Shown in pieces: positions 25,584-35,300 of a stretch of DNA of 51,620 bases. The stretch is from Candidatus Tritonobacter lacicola (lineage in GTDB: Bacteria > Auribacterota > Tritonobacteria > Tritonobacterales > Tritonobacteraceae). Made by a program: the position numbers and the translations under genes. How positions within the stretch are numbered: the stretch's first letter is position 1; the number at the start of each line of letters is the position of its first letter. Under the pieces are notes generated by a model. It ran no database searches. It was not told the origin of the DNA and saw only the letters and a program-made list of their open reading frames with translations. The stretch spans positions 1 to 51,620 of the forward strand of contig JAVCDC010000065.1 in NCBI GenBank assembly GCA_030765135.1, written 5' to 3'.

Positions 25584-26708
25584 CGTGCTTAGATCTTTTG
25601 TCGCTGTGACTTTTGAAATACTGAAACGATCCTGACATTCCCGATTTGTTATCGACTCTCCGGTCGCAAGCCATTTGACAATCTCGCGTTGCCGCCCTGT
25701 GAGTCGCTCCTCGATGGATGCAGAGACATGCATATCCGAAGGCATTTTGATCCGGTCCACATTGTTATCCGGGCCTCTCAGTACCACCGTGAAATATCCG
25801 TCCCTAAACGAATATTCGGGGGCATCCAACCCATGGTCTAACATGGCTGACTGCATACGGCGAATACCTGTACCACGCTGTTCCATTAAATGAAGATGAC
25901 CGAGGTACTGCGCAAGCATTGGGTTTCGGGAACAAGGTTCGTAGTTCCCTTTGACAAGCTTACTGATGGTCAATGGACGCAAAAGTCTGCCCGGACTTAG
26001 AATCTCCACCCGATCAAAGAATAGCTTAACATAGATTGGCCGAGCTGCGTCTTCATAGTCACGATGAGCGATCGCATTAACAATTGCTTCCCGGATTACT
26101 TCCCGCGGATACTCGTCCAGTTTTACTCGATGAATACCCGCGACTCGAATGGGGTGACGGGTATTACTCATAACAAACTCGACAACCTGATCGACCATGC
26201 GGGGCGCGGGACAGGAGAAGGTATTTTGATCTTTGGGATTTGGATCGGGCTCCCGGCCATCATACGCATCAACCAGAATACGGCATTGAGGGAAGACTTC
26301 GGATGGATTTTTTCCCAGAAATAACAAACCGGAGGCCATAGCCTTGTAGACCGCCCCCTTTTCTCCTTTCCGGATAAGCCCCTTTTCTCGCAAAATATTT
26401 AGTAAGACGGATTTTGCCGGTTTTTCATCCCGCAGCAGGTTGAAGTTCTGTAAAACCGCCTTGGGAGCGCGAGAGCCCTTCAAGGTCAACCGGCCCTTCG
26501 CCTCGGCTGTCTCGACAAAATCTACCACCTGTGCCTTGTCAATGTCCCGAAACGTTGCCCCGTCGCAGACACTGTCATCAAAGGGCATGGTGTGGAGCAG
26601 ACCCCGCTTTTCAAGGGAATCGACAAGACTTGCATAGACCTCGCGGATTAATTCTGGCGTATCCGTAAAGCGACGCCGCGTAAGCTGGCGCTCTGCCCAA
26701 GCCCACAA
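25506..26708 (-). CDS. 5'-truncated ATP-binding transcriptional regulator (AlbA_2/AAA_4 type)
   Basis: A 400-codon frame. From about residue 38 it resembles the RecG-like/Schlafen-AlbA ATP-binding family: MPFDDSVCDGATFRDIDKA, then GLLFLGKNPSEVFPQCR, the conserved YPREVIREAIVNAIAHRDY (GHKL-type helix with N and HRDY), GRLLRPLTI, RNPMLAQYLGHLHLMEQRGTGIRRM, and a C-terminal winged helix (TGRQREIVKWLATGESITNRE). The DNA-binding AlbA domain with its E-F-K motif, normally the first about 100 residues, is missing; in its place is LWAWAERQLTRRRFTDTP, and the only usable start is a TTG at 26708. It looks like a gene that has lost its 5' end and been joined to foreign sequence. A paralogous 3' tail sits at 24852-24927. 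Confidence 0.7.
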   Translation of the reverse strand: MWAWAERQLTRRRFTDTPELIREVYASLVDSLEKRGLLHTMPFDDSVCDGATFRDIDKAQVVDFVETAEAKGRLTLKGSRAPKAVLQNFNLLRDEKPAKSVLLNILREKGLIRKGEKGAVYKAMASGLLFLGKNPSEVFPQCRILVDAYDGREPDPNPKDQNTFSCPAPRMVDQVVEFVMSNTRHPIRVAGIHRVKLDEYPREVIREAIVNAIAHRDYEDAARPIYVKLFFDRVEILSPGRLLRPLTISKLVKGNYEPCSRNPMLAQYLGHLHLMEQRGTGIRRMQSAMLDHGLDAPEYSFRDGYFTVVLRGPDNNVDRIKMPSDMHVSASIEERLTGRQREIVKWLATGESITNRECQDRFSISKVTATKDLSTLVEFGLAERIGKGRSVRYIYRGGNR

Positions 26709-26710
26709 CC

Positions 26711-26896
26711 AAGAAAGTTGCCATAGCCCTGAAAAAGGAGATCGAACCGTTGAAAGTTCTGGGAATTCTGCGCCGCGATATCCCCGCCACCTTTTTCCAG
26801 CCCACCCGCACCCAGCTCACTCATCAGGCGTTCAGTCCGCGCGAAGTGATTCTCTCCTCATGGTTGATTTCGAAGGGAGAGACATCGGAGCAATGA
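26711..26896 (+). other. Open coding-like fragment without a start
   Basis: On the plus strand an open stretch reads KKVAIALKKEIEPLKVLGIL, then RRDIPATFFQPTRT and on to a TGA at 26894. The composition looks protein-like, but there is no start codon with a ribosome binding site and it abuts the broken end of the regulator on the other strand. I do not recognise it. Probably a gene remnant brought in by the same rearrangement. Confidence 0.25.
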
Positions 26897-26956
26897 AGCC
26901 TCTGGGAAAAATCCGTATTTCTGACCCAAATCAAACATCGTTGAGGTATCGAAGTT

Positions 26957-27298
26957 ATGTGCCATTCTGGGCTTGATATGCTTCATTTAGACTCTACCCG
27001 TGTTTCTTGGCCGCTGTTTGTGCAACATGTTTATTCTCAGGAGGTTACTCATTTAGACGCAAAATTGCGAAAAGATGCTGCATTTGCTCAAGCTCTTGGA
27101 CAGCATATGGTTACTTATTCAATTTGTCTCTCGGCACAGTTTGATATCCATATGCGCCTGAAATCTTATTTAAAAGCAAAGCCTCTTAACGGGTGGCTAT
27201 CTTCGCAACCAATTGGTAATCAACGACATCCTTATTTAGGCGCAAACTGGCAAAACCCAGTCTTTGGCCGCATATCCACCGAGGTCCGAGCTTTATGA
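26957..27298 (+). CDS. AT-rich hypothetical ORF
   Basis: A 113-residue frame with codon use unlike its neighbours: many T- or A-ending codons, whereas the surroundings favour G and C. Residues of note: DSTRVSWPLFVQHVYSQE, LRKDAAFAQALGQHMVTYS and QPIGNQRHPYLGANWQ. No domain recognised, no signal peptide. There is no clear Shine-Dalgarno. It overlaps the start of the next ORF by 4 nt (ATGA). The low GC suggests recent transfer, perhaps from a phage or plasmid. Confidence 0.45.
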   Translation: MCHSGLDMLHLDSTRVSWPLFVQHVYSQEVTHLDAKLRKDAAFAQALGQHMVTYSICLSAQFDIHMRLKSYLKAKPLNGWLSSQPIGNQRHPYLGANWQNPVFGRISTEVRAL

Positions 27299-27507
27299 AC
27301 AAGAAACAGGTATCCGATCTCATCCAGAAGACCTTCCCCGAAGCCTTCGACAAGGGCCGGTTCGGTAACTTTGCCATCAACGTCTTGAATCGGCTGGACG
27401 AATCAAAAGCCCAGCAGGGGAAGAAGGAGGAGACGGTCTCAATCCGCTTCGGTAGCCGGAAAGAACTCCTCAAACTCGCCCAGAGACTCTTGAAAGCGCT
27501 GGGGTAG
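27295..27507 (+). CDS. Small chimeric ORF with a ParB-like tail
   Basis: A 70-residue product, MNKKQVSDLIQKTFPEAFDK and on. The first 40 residues (FGNFAINVLNRLDESKA) recall the N-terminal segment of Eco57I-type methyltransferase/helicase proteins, a low-confidence impression. The last 28 residues (KKEETVSIRFGSRKELLKLA) clearly resemble the C-terminus of the ParB-like protein at 22642 (KKLETVLLKFGSRDEIEELV), ending in the same RxxKAL. It thus seems to be two gene ends joined. GAGG is 10 nt before the ATG. It is 234 nt upstream of the helicase gene, and that gap carries only a small TCCGCC/GGCGGA palindrome near 27569-27595. Confidence 0.5.
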   Translation: MNKKQVSDLIQKTFPEAFDKGRFGNFAINVLNRLDESKAQQGKKEETVSIRFGSRKELLKLAQRLLKALG

Positions 27508-27741
27508 GCTAAGGGAGGGAGGAATGACTAAGTAATGACAAATCCTGCACCTGTCCACCGTCTTGTCCGCCGAAGCACGAAGTGCGAAGGCGGAAGCTCA
27601 TAGAGCGAAGGCGGCAATTCTGCAACCCGTATCCTGTATCCCATATCCCGCATCATCCCAATTCCCTTCTTCCAAATCATTTCTCCTTTTCTCTTTAGCC
27701 TGATTTGATACACTATCTATCCAAGTACAGTAAGGTGATTA

Positions 27742-30700
27742 ATGACCAATGGACCGGTAAAAACATCAGGTATCTGGGACAACCACCGTCGGGGGTCGAT
27801 AGGCGACTTTCTCAAAGAGAAGATCCGGTCGGGATCCGATCTCTCTTTTGTCTCCGCCTATTTCACCATCTACGCCTACGACGCCCTGAAGGAGCAGTTC
27901 GACCGGATCAATCACCTCCGCTTCTTGTTTGGAGAGCCACAGTTCATCCAATCACTCGACCCCGATAAGACGGAGAAGAAGGCTTTTAGAATAGAGAACG
28001 ACGCTCTCACTCTCGACAATAAGCTGGAACAAAAACGTGTGGCCAGGGAATGCGCCGAGTGGCTGGATACCAAAGCTGAAATCAGGTCCATCATCAAGCC
28101 GGGCTTTCTCCACGGCAAGATGTACCATATGAACAATAATGGCGTCCAGGAAGCCATTATCGGGAGTTCTAACTTCACGGTACGCGGTCTGGGCCTGGGC
28201 GCTTCCGGAAATAACATCGAGCTCAACCTTGAGGTCAACGACAACCGGGATCGAAGGGACCTGAAGAACTGGTTTGATGAGGTCTGGAACGATGGCTCCC
28301 TGGTGGAAGATGTCAAAGCCGATGTACTCAGGTATCTCGCCCAGCTCTATCAGAATAATTCCCCCGAATTCATCTACTTCAAAACACTCTTCCATATCTT
28401 CGAAGACTACCTTTCGGAAGCGGAGCGCGGCGGACTGCTTAACGAAAAGACCGGTTTCTTCGAGACTGAAGTCTGGGAGATGCTATATGACTTTCAGAAA
28501 GACGGCGTAAAAGGAGCGATCAACAAAATCCTCACCCATAACGGTTGTGTCATTGCCGACAGCGTCGGACTCGGCAAGACCTTTGAGGCGCTGGCTGTCA
28601 TCAAGTACTTTGAATTATTGAATGGAAGGGTTCTTGTGCTCTGCCCGAAGAAACTGCGCGACAACTGGATTGTCTATCGCGAGAACGATGAACGCAATCC
28701 CCTAAAAAACGATCGTTTCGCCTACACGGTCCTCTCCCATACGGATCTCAGCCGCTATAGCGGAACATCCGGCGATGTAAACCTATCAACCCATAGTTGG
28801 GGAAACTATGATCTGATCGTGATCGATGAGTCGCACAACTTTCGCAATAATGCCGGCGGAAAGCAAAACGATGATGGAACCCGCCGTCGGAGCCGGTATG
28901 AGAGGTTGATGGAGGATATCATCCAGTCCGGGGTACAGACCAAAGTGCTCTTGCTCTCCGCTACACCGGTCAATACGAACCTCAAGGACTTGAGGAATCA
29001 GATATATCTCATCACCCAGGACGAAGACCGGGCCTTCTCTGAATCGCTCAAGATATTCAGCATATCCCAGACCATGAAGAACGCCCAGACCCACTTCACT
29101 AAATGGGCGGATCCCAAGAAGAATCGTGACCGGAAAGTAGGACAGCTCCTGGAAGCTCTGGATTCCGGGTTCTTCACGCTGCTTGACGAACTCACGATCG
29201 CCCGATCTCGAAGGCATATTGAGAACTACTATGATATTGACAAGATCGGCCGATTCCCCGAGAGGCTGAAACCTATCTCCCTTGCGCCCGATATCGACAC
29301 GAAAGGATTCTTCCCGACCTATGATGAACTAAATACGGAGATCTTGAAGTACAAGCTCTCTCTTTATAATCCCTCTGAGTATGTCCTTGATGCACACATG
29401 GCCGAATATGTAAAGCTGGGCGGACAGATGCAGCTATTTAACGATCAGAAGACACGCGAACATTACCTGATCGGCATGATGCGCGTGAACTTCCTCAAGC
29501 GTCTTGAGAGTTCCATTGAATCATTCGAGATCACGATGGAGAGAACCATTAGGAAGATCGATGACCTGATCGATAAGATCAAGCACTTTGACCGGAATCG
29601 CGAAAAGTATATGAGCCCGGAATTTTATTTACTTGAAATGGCTGAAGATGAGGATCTAGAGGACCTGGAGGAGCGGCTTCGGGTTGGGAAGAAACTATCT
29701 TTTAAACTAGAACATCTCGACATCAAGCGCTGGCTGAAAGACCTCCGCTCCGATAGGAAACAATTGGTTGATCTTCACGAAGCCGCCGCGGCTGTTACAG
29801 TGGAACGAGACCAGAAATTGCAGGAACTGAAGAAACTTATTCAAGACAAGTTAAATTCACCCCTAAATCCGGACAACAGTAAGGTCCTAATCTTCACGGC
29901 TTTTTCCGATACGGCAAACTATCTGTATGAAGCTCTTAAGGAGTGGGCCCTGGATGAACTCAACCTCCATATCGCTCTCGTAACCGGCAGCGGTAAGAAC
30001 AAGACCACATACAAGGTTGCGGAATTCAGAGGGCAGACCGACTTCAACGCGATTCTCACCAACTTTTCTCCCCGTTCCAAGATGCGGGAAAAGATGAGCA
30101 GTATGCCGCAAGAGGAAGAGATCGATATCCTGATCGCATCGGACTGTATCTCTGAAGGCCAGAATCTCCAGGACTGCGACTATCTGATCAACTATGATAT
30201 CCACTGGAACCCGGTGCGCATAATTCAGCGTTTTGGCCGGATCGATCGGATCGGATCCATCAATACCAGCATCCAACTGGTAAATTTCTGGCCGACACCG
30301 GATCTTAACAAGTATATCAACTTGAAAGACCGGGTAGAGGCCCGCATGGCCCTGGTCGACCTGGCGGCCACCGGCGAGGATGACCTGCTCAATACCGAAC
30401 AGATTAAGGATCTTCTGAAAGACGAACTCACCTACCGGGAGAAGCAACTGCTCCGCCTGAAAGACGAGGTAATTGATCTGGAAGAGATGGACGAAAGTAT
30501 TTCACTCAGCGAATTTACGCTGGATGATTTCCGGATCGAATTGATGAACTACCTGGAGACCAACAAAGAACTGCTTAAGAATGCGCCTTTCGGACTTTAT
30601 GCCCTGGTCCCGCCGTTGAAAGAACTGCGGACCGCAGATCTCTTCAACTCTTCCATGCAGGAGATCGTCAAGCCGGGAGTTATTTTTTGCCTTCGTCACA

Positions 30701-31095
30701 ACTCTCCCCGGCAGGATGAGAAGCAGAAGAGCGTGAATCCGCTCAATCCCTATTACCTTCTCTATCTCCGTGATGACGGAGAAGTGCGGTTCACTTTTGT
30801 CCATGCCAAGCAGATCCTGACTATGTATCAGGCGCTCTGCCGGGGACAGACCGAACCATTCAAAACGCTCTGTGAACTCTTTGACCGCGAGACGAACAAT
30901 GGCGCGGAGATGTCTGCCTACAGCACCCTTCTCAGGAAAGCCGTGGAGTCCGTCGCCCGCACCTTCCAAAGACGCACCGCCGCCGGTCTCCAGTCCGGTC
31001 GTGATTTTGTCATTCCGGACCGGGACCAACAGGCCACCGGCCGATCGGATTTCGAGTTAATCACCTGGCTGATAATCAAGGACGGAAGAGCGTAG
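27742..31095 (+). CDS. PLD-SNF2 helicase of a defence operon
   Basis: A 1117-residue fusion. Residues about 15-190 form a phospholipase-D-like nuclease domain: FLHGKMYHM near 122 and AIIGSSNFTVRGLG near 137 (H-x-K and GSSNF motifs; the usual Asp of HKD is not evident). A SNF2/superfamily 2 motor follows: Walker A ADSVGLGKTFEAL near 271, VIDESHNF near 360, LLLSATPVNT near 385, and in the second RecA lobe LIASDCISEGQNLQDCDYLI and QRFGRIDRIGS near 829. Such PLD-helicases are found beside adenine methyltransferases in DISARM-like, Hma-like and type III-like systems. It is the first gene of a plus-strand set with a DUF4143 ATPase and a large methyltransferase, so a restriction or DNA-remodelling role is inferred. 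AAGGTG precedes the ATG by 5 nt. Confidence 0.9.
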   Translation: MTNGPVKTSGIWDNHRRGSIGDFLKEKIRSGSDLSFVSAYFTIYAYDALKEQFDRINHLRFLFGEPQFIQSLDPDKTEKKAFRIENDALTLDNKLEQKRVARECAEWLDTKAEIRSIIKPGFLHGKMYHMNNNGVQEAIIGSSNFTVRGLGLGASGNNIELNLEVNDNRDRRDLKNWFDEVWNDGSLVEDVKADVLRYLAQLYQNNSPEFIYFKTLFHIFEDYLSEAERGGLLNEKTGFFETEVWEMLYDFQKDGVKGAINKILTHNGCVIADSVGLGKTFEALAVIKYFELLNGRVLVLCPKKLRDNWIVYRENDERNPLKNDRFAYTVLSHTDLSRYSGTSGDVNLSTHSWGNYDLIVIDESHNFRNNAGGKQNDDGTRRRSRYERLMEDIIQSGVQTKVLLLSATPVNTNLKDLRNQIYLITQDEDRAFSESLKIFSISQTMKNAQTHFTKWADPKKNRDRKVGQLLEALDSGFFTLLDELTIARSRRHIENYYDIDKIGRFPERLKPISLAPDIDTKGFFPTYDELNTEILKYKLSLYNPSEYVLDAHMAEYVKLGGQMQLFNDQKTREHYLIGMMRVNFLKRLESSIESFEITMERTIRKIDDLIDKIKHFDRNREKYMSPEFYLLEMAEDEDLEDLEERLRVGKKLSFKLEHLDIKRWLKDLRSDRKQLVDLHEAAAAVTVERDQKLQELKKLIQDKLNSPLNPDNSKVLIFTAFSDTANYLYEALKEWALDELNLHIALVTGSGKNKTTYKVAEFRGQTDFNAILTNFSPRSKMREKMSSMPQEEEIDILIASDCISEGQNLQDCDYLINYDIHWNPVRIIQRFGRIDRIGSINTSIQLVNFWPTPDLNKYINLKDRVEARMALVDLAATGEDDLLNTEQIKDLLKDELTYREKQLLRLKDEVIDLEEMDESISLSEFTLDDFRIELMNYLETNKELLKNAPFGLYALVPPLKELRTADLFNSSMQEIVKPGVIFCLRHNSPRQDEKQKSVNPLNPYYLLYLRDDGEVRFTFVHAKQILTMYQALCRGQTEPFKTLCELFDRETNNGAEMSAYSTLLRKAVESVARTFQRRTAAGLQSGRDFVIPDRDQQATGRSDFELITWLIIKDGRA

Positions 31096-31151
31096 TATGG
31101 CAGATTGAGAATTGTATTGCCAATTTGCGGAGCGGATGATACCTTGTCATC

Positions 31152-32312
31152 ATGATTCCACGCGCTATATCAAGAACAGTCAGAGAACTGGCAAAAGGTT
31201 ACCCCGCTGTGGCCATTACAGGGCCCCGGCAGTCGGGAAAGACCACGCTGGCTCGGATGCTGTTTCCCAATAAACCGTATGTTTCCCTGGAAGATCCGGA
31301 TATCCGTGGACTGGCCCAGGAAGACCCCCGGGCATTTTTGGAAAAATATGATTCCGGCGCAATTCTGGACGAGGTACAGCGTTGCCCGGACATTCTCTCA
31401 TATCTGCAGGTTATTCTTGATAAGCGTTCCCGAATGGGACGCTTTATTCTTACTGGATCTCAGCAATTCGGCCTTCATTCCGGCATAACTCAATCTTTAG
31501 CCGGACGCGTTGCCATGGTTCAGCTATTGCCGTTTACTTATGACGAAGTTTACAAGAAACCACCCTCACTGGATACTATGTTGTACACCGGCCTGTATCC
31601 CCCGATTTATGATCGAAAGTTGAATCCCTCCACCTGGCAGGCCAATTATATACAGACTTATATTGAGCGGGATGTGCGACAGATGATCAACGTCCGCGAC
31701 CTGAGTACGTTTCAGCGTTTTCTACGGTTATGCGCGGGGCGAACCGGGCAGCTCTTGAATCTCTCCCGATTAGCCTCGGATGTGGGCATTACCCACAATA
31801 CGGCAAAATCCTGGATATCTATCCTGGAAGCAAGCTATCTGGTTTTTCTCCTGCGCCCCCATCATCGTAATTTCAACAAACGTATTATTAAATCGCCTAA
31901 ACTTTATTTCTATGACACAGGCTTGGCGGCCTGGTTACTGGGAATTCGGGAAGCCGGACAGCTTGAAACCCACCCTCTGCGCGGCAGCTTATTTGAATGC
32001 TGGGTAATCAGCGAATTATTCAAGGGGCAATTTAATCAAGGGAAGCCAGCCGATCTTTTTTTCTGGCGGGATCGGGAGGGAAACGAAGTCGATCTTCTGA
32101 TGGAAAGGGGGAATTCCCTTATTCCGATAGAAATCAAGTCCGGGCAAACCATCAACAGAGATTTTTTCCGGGGGCTTGACTATTGGCGGAGTTACCAGGA
32201 GAACGATGAAATACGATCGTGGCTGATATATGGAGGGAAGGAAGAACATAGCCGTCGGAATACAACAATCATCAGTTGGACCGGATTGAGGAAATTAATG
32301 AAAGAATGCTAA
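31152..32312 (+). CDS. AAA ATPase with DUF4143
   Basis: A 386-residue ATPase: Walker A GPRQSGKTT near 24-32, Walker B AILDEVQRCPD near 70-80, sensor FILTGSQQFGL near 97-107, an extended IERDVRQMI stretch and the C-terminal DUF4143 region (KLYFYDTGLAAWLLGI; LFECWVISELFK; FFWRDREGNEVDLLME; PIEIKSG), which has a PD-(D/E)xK-like nuclease appearance (EVDLL...IEIKSG). These proteins are common near toxin-antitoxin and defence genes; their activity is poorly known. It lies 56 nt after the helicase and its TAA overlaps the methyltransferase ATG (TAATG), so it is part of the same operon. No clear Shine-Dalgarno is seen. It could be an independent passenger, but the coupling argues for membership. Confidence 0.88.
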   Translation: MIPRAISRTVRELAKGYPAVAITGPRQSGKTTLARMLFPNKPYVSLEDPDIRGLAQEDPRAFLEKYDSGAILDEVQRCPDILSYLQVILDKRSRMGRFILTGSQQFGLHSGITQSLAGRVAMVQLLPFTYDEVYKKPPSLDTMLYTGLYPPIYDRKLNPSTWQANYIQTYIERDVRQMINVRDLSTFQRFLRLCAGRTGQLLNLSRLASDVGITHNTAKSWISILEASYLVFLLRPHHRNFNKRIIKSPKLYFYDTGLAAWLLGIREAGQLETHPLRGSLFECWVISELFKGQFNQGKPADLFFWRDREGNEVDLLMERGNSLIPIEIKSGQTINRDFFRGLDYWRSYQENDEIRSWLIYGGKEEHSRRNTTIISWTGLRKLMKEC

Positions 32313-35300
32313 TGAATATTCAACCGCTGAAAGCTCAAATCAAAGAGGCTCTTCAGACCTTCCGGTCCGGCAGCGCCAGAGAGAACGCGCTCAAACTTTT
32401 GAATGTTCTCGGCTACCGCAGCGATCGGACACTCGATCTTGACGGCAGCCCGGAGGCCTTCCTGCAACAGTTTGACCGCGACTCCGATCGTCCCTTTCGC
32501 AAGGATAAAGCTCTCTTCGATCGCTGGAAGTCCATTGATTTCCTCTTCCAGCTTACGGATACGGAAGTTCGCAATGCCGGGATGCAGGGTGACCTCCCTT
32601 TTGACTCTTCAACCGGATATGACGGCAAGACCTACTCTTCCTATCTCTTCTTCGTGCTGGAACTGAAAAAGGACCACTACACCCGAACCCACCTCTCCCA
32701 GATCACCCGTGAAATTAACCGGCTTTTCACGATGCCGGTAATGGTCTTCTTCAAACAGGAGGGGACACTCACTCTGGCGGTAATCAACCGCCGGATCAGC
32801 AAACGAGATCCGGATAAAGACGTCCTGAAAAAGGTCACCCTGATAAAAGATATTCGCATCGAAGACCCGCACCGCGCGCATATTGAAATCCTCTATGATC
32901 TCTCCTTTCCCGCCATCTGCGCCAAGGCTCAGCCGTCCAACTTCATCGAACTCCATGCGGCCTGGCAAAAAGCGTTGGATGCCAGTGAACTCAACAAACT
33001 CTTCTACAAGGAATTGGCGCTCTGGTACTACTGGGCGGCAACGAGGGTAAGATTTCCCGTCCCACCTTATGTAGAGGATGAAGAGGCGTATCAGAAAGAG
33101 AGCCTTATCCGTTTGGTTACCCGCCTCATCTTCATCTGGTTCATGCGGGAGAAGGAACTTGTCCCGGCCGATATTCTCCAATCAGGGAAATTGACCTCGA
33201 TTCTGAAAGATTTTGATCCTCAGAGCGAAAATGACAGCTCATTCTACAAAGCCATCCTCCAGAATCTCTTCTTCTCCACACTGGATACCACCATGAAGGA
33301 GCGAGACTTTCGCCGGCAGAGGTCCTTCCAGGGAAAAAACAAGGATTACATGGAGCATAAGGTATTTCGCCATGAGAAGCTGTTTCGGGAAGGAGTACAA
33401 CTGAAAGACCTTTTCGGAGAAATACCCTTTCTTAACGGTGGGCTTTTCGAATGTCTTGACCACTTCGATGAGGAGGAGAAAGTCATTCGAGTTGATGGAT
33501 TCTCCGATATTGCCAAGCACCAACCTGTTGTTCCGAACCACGTCTTCTTCCTGCCGGAGACCGATGCGAAAGAACTTGGTGTGGATCTGAACCAGGTCTT
33601 CGATACCAGGAACAAGCGTTATAAGGTCAGAGGGTTGATCGACCTGCTTGAAAACTACAAATTCACAGTGGTTGAAAACACTCCCATTGAAGAAGAGATT
33701 GCTCTTGATCCCGAACTCCTCGGTCTGGCCTTTGAGAACCTCCTCGCCAGTTATAATCCCGAAACCGGCACGACCGCCCGGAAACAGACCGGCTCATTCT
33801 ATACTCCCAGAGTGGTTGTCGATTTCATGGTCGATGAGTCCTTGATCGCATATCTGAAAGCTAAACTGCTGGGACCGGATACTTCAAGTTCGAAAGCGGG
33901 GGGCGGGAAAGGAAAAAGCAGCAAGATCGAAAAACGATTGCGGAATTTACTGAGTTACCGTGAGACGCTTGTAGAGTTGACGGATAAAGAGACCGACCAA
34001 CTTATCGAGGCCATCGATCACTGTAAGATCGTCGATCCGGCCTGCGGCTCCGGCGCGTTCCCGATGGGGATCCTGCACAAGCTTGTCCATATTCTCCAGA
34101 GTATCGATCCCGGCAACGAACGGTGGAAGACCAAACTGCTGGACCGAACACCCGTAGAGATCCAGGAAGATGTGACGCGGATGCTGGAGGGAACCAGTCT
34201 CGACTATGTGCGCAAGCTGGGCTTGATCCAGAACTGCATCTACGGCGTGGACATTCAGCCCATCGCCATCGAGATCGCCAAGCTCCGATTTTTCATATCA
34301 TTGCTCGTTGATTACCGGAAAGACCCCAAGAAACCAAACCTGGGTATTCAGCCGTTGCCTAACCTCGACTACAAACTGATGCAGGGCGACAGCTTGATTG
34401 AGGATTTTTATGGCATCTCTCTCTCCCCGGAGACCGTTGAAAAGGAAGAGCAGAAACTCCTCATTGACGATCGCCTTGAAGTGAAGGGGCTGATCGATAC
34501 CTTGTGGAGAAAACAGTCTGAATATCTTAACGCATGGCGCCTGAAGGATAAAGAACGCCTCAAGAAAGAGGTCGAGGGAACAATAATCAAGATTTTTCAT
34601 CATGAAATCGAGATAAAAAAGAAACCCTATTTTGAAGCGCTGAAGGTGCTGAAAGATCAATCAGACCAGGTTAAGAATCTGGAACAAAAGCAAAAGTACT
34701 ATGCCGCGGGCAAGGCGAAAATCGACAAGAAATTTGATTTCGATTTTGTTGCCGTTGAGCGGGAACTCCGGGAATATACGCGTGGATATCGGCGGCGTCC
34801 GTTCTTTCCCTGGCATCTATACTTTGCCGAGGTATTCCAGGACAACGGGGGGTTTGATATTGCCCTTGGAAATCCGCCCTATGTACGTCAGGAAAAGATT
34901 CGAACTCTCAAACCAGCCCTTCAGAAACAGTATGAGTGTTTCACGGGCACGGCCGATCTTTACACCTATTTTTATGAGCGATCCATTACTCTTCTCTGTG
35001 ATGGTGGAATACTTACTTTCATCAGTTCAAACAAATTCTTCCGTTCCGGGTACGGCCAGAAGTTGCGCGCTTATCTTGGTAAGAACGCCTCTCTTCAGCA
35101 GGTGATAGATTTCGGCGACGCCCCGGTCTTCACCGCCATCGCTTACCCAACCATTATCGTGCTCGGCAAAAATACGCCTCAGATAAATAAATTTTTCGCC
35201 ATGACCTGGAAACCGGGCCCACCGATTAATGACTTCGTGTCGATCTACGAGAAACAACGCTTTGCCATGGACCAGGAGAGCCTCACACCCGCCGGGTGGC

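Noticed and set aside
26957-27298. Single-stranded DNA phage (phiX-like) spike-in sequence
   Set aside because: The AT-rich codon style prompted the thought, but I could match none of it to what I remember of such phage genomes, and it continues smoothly into local genes.
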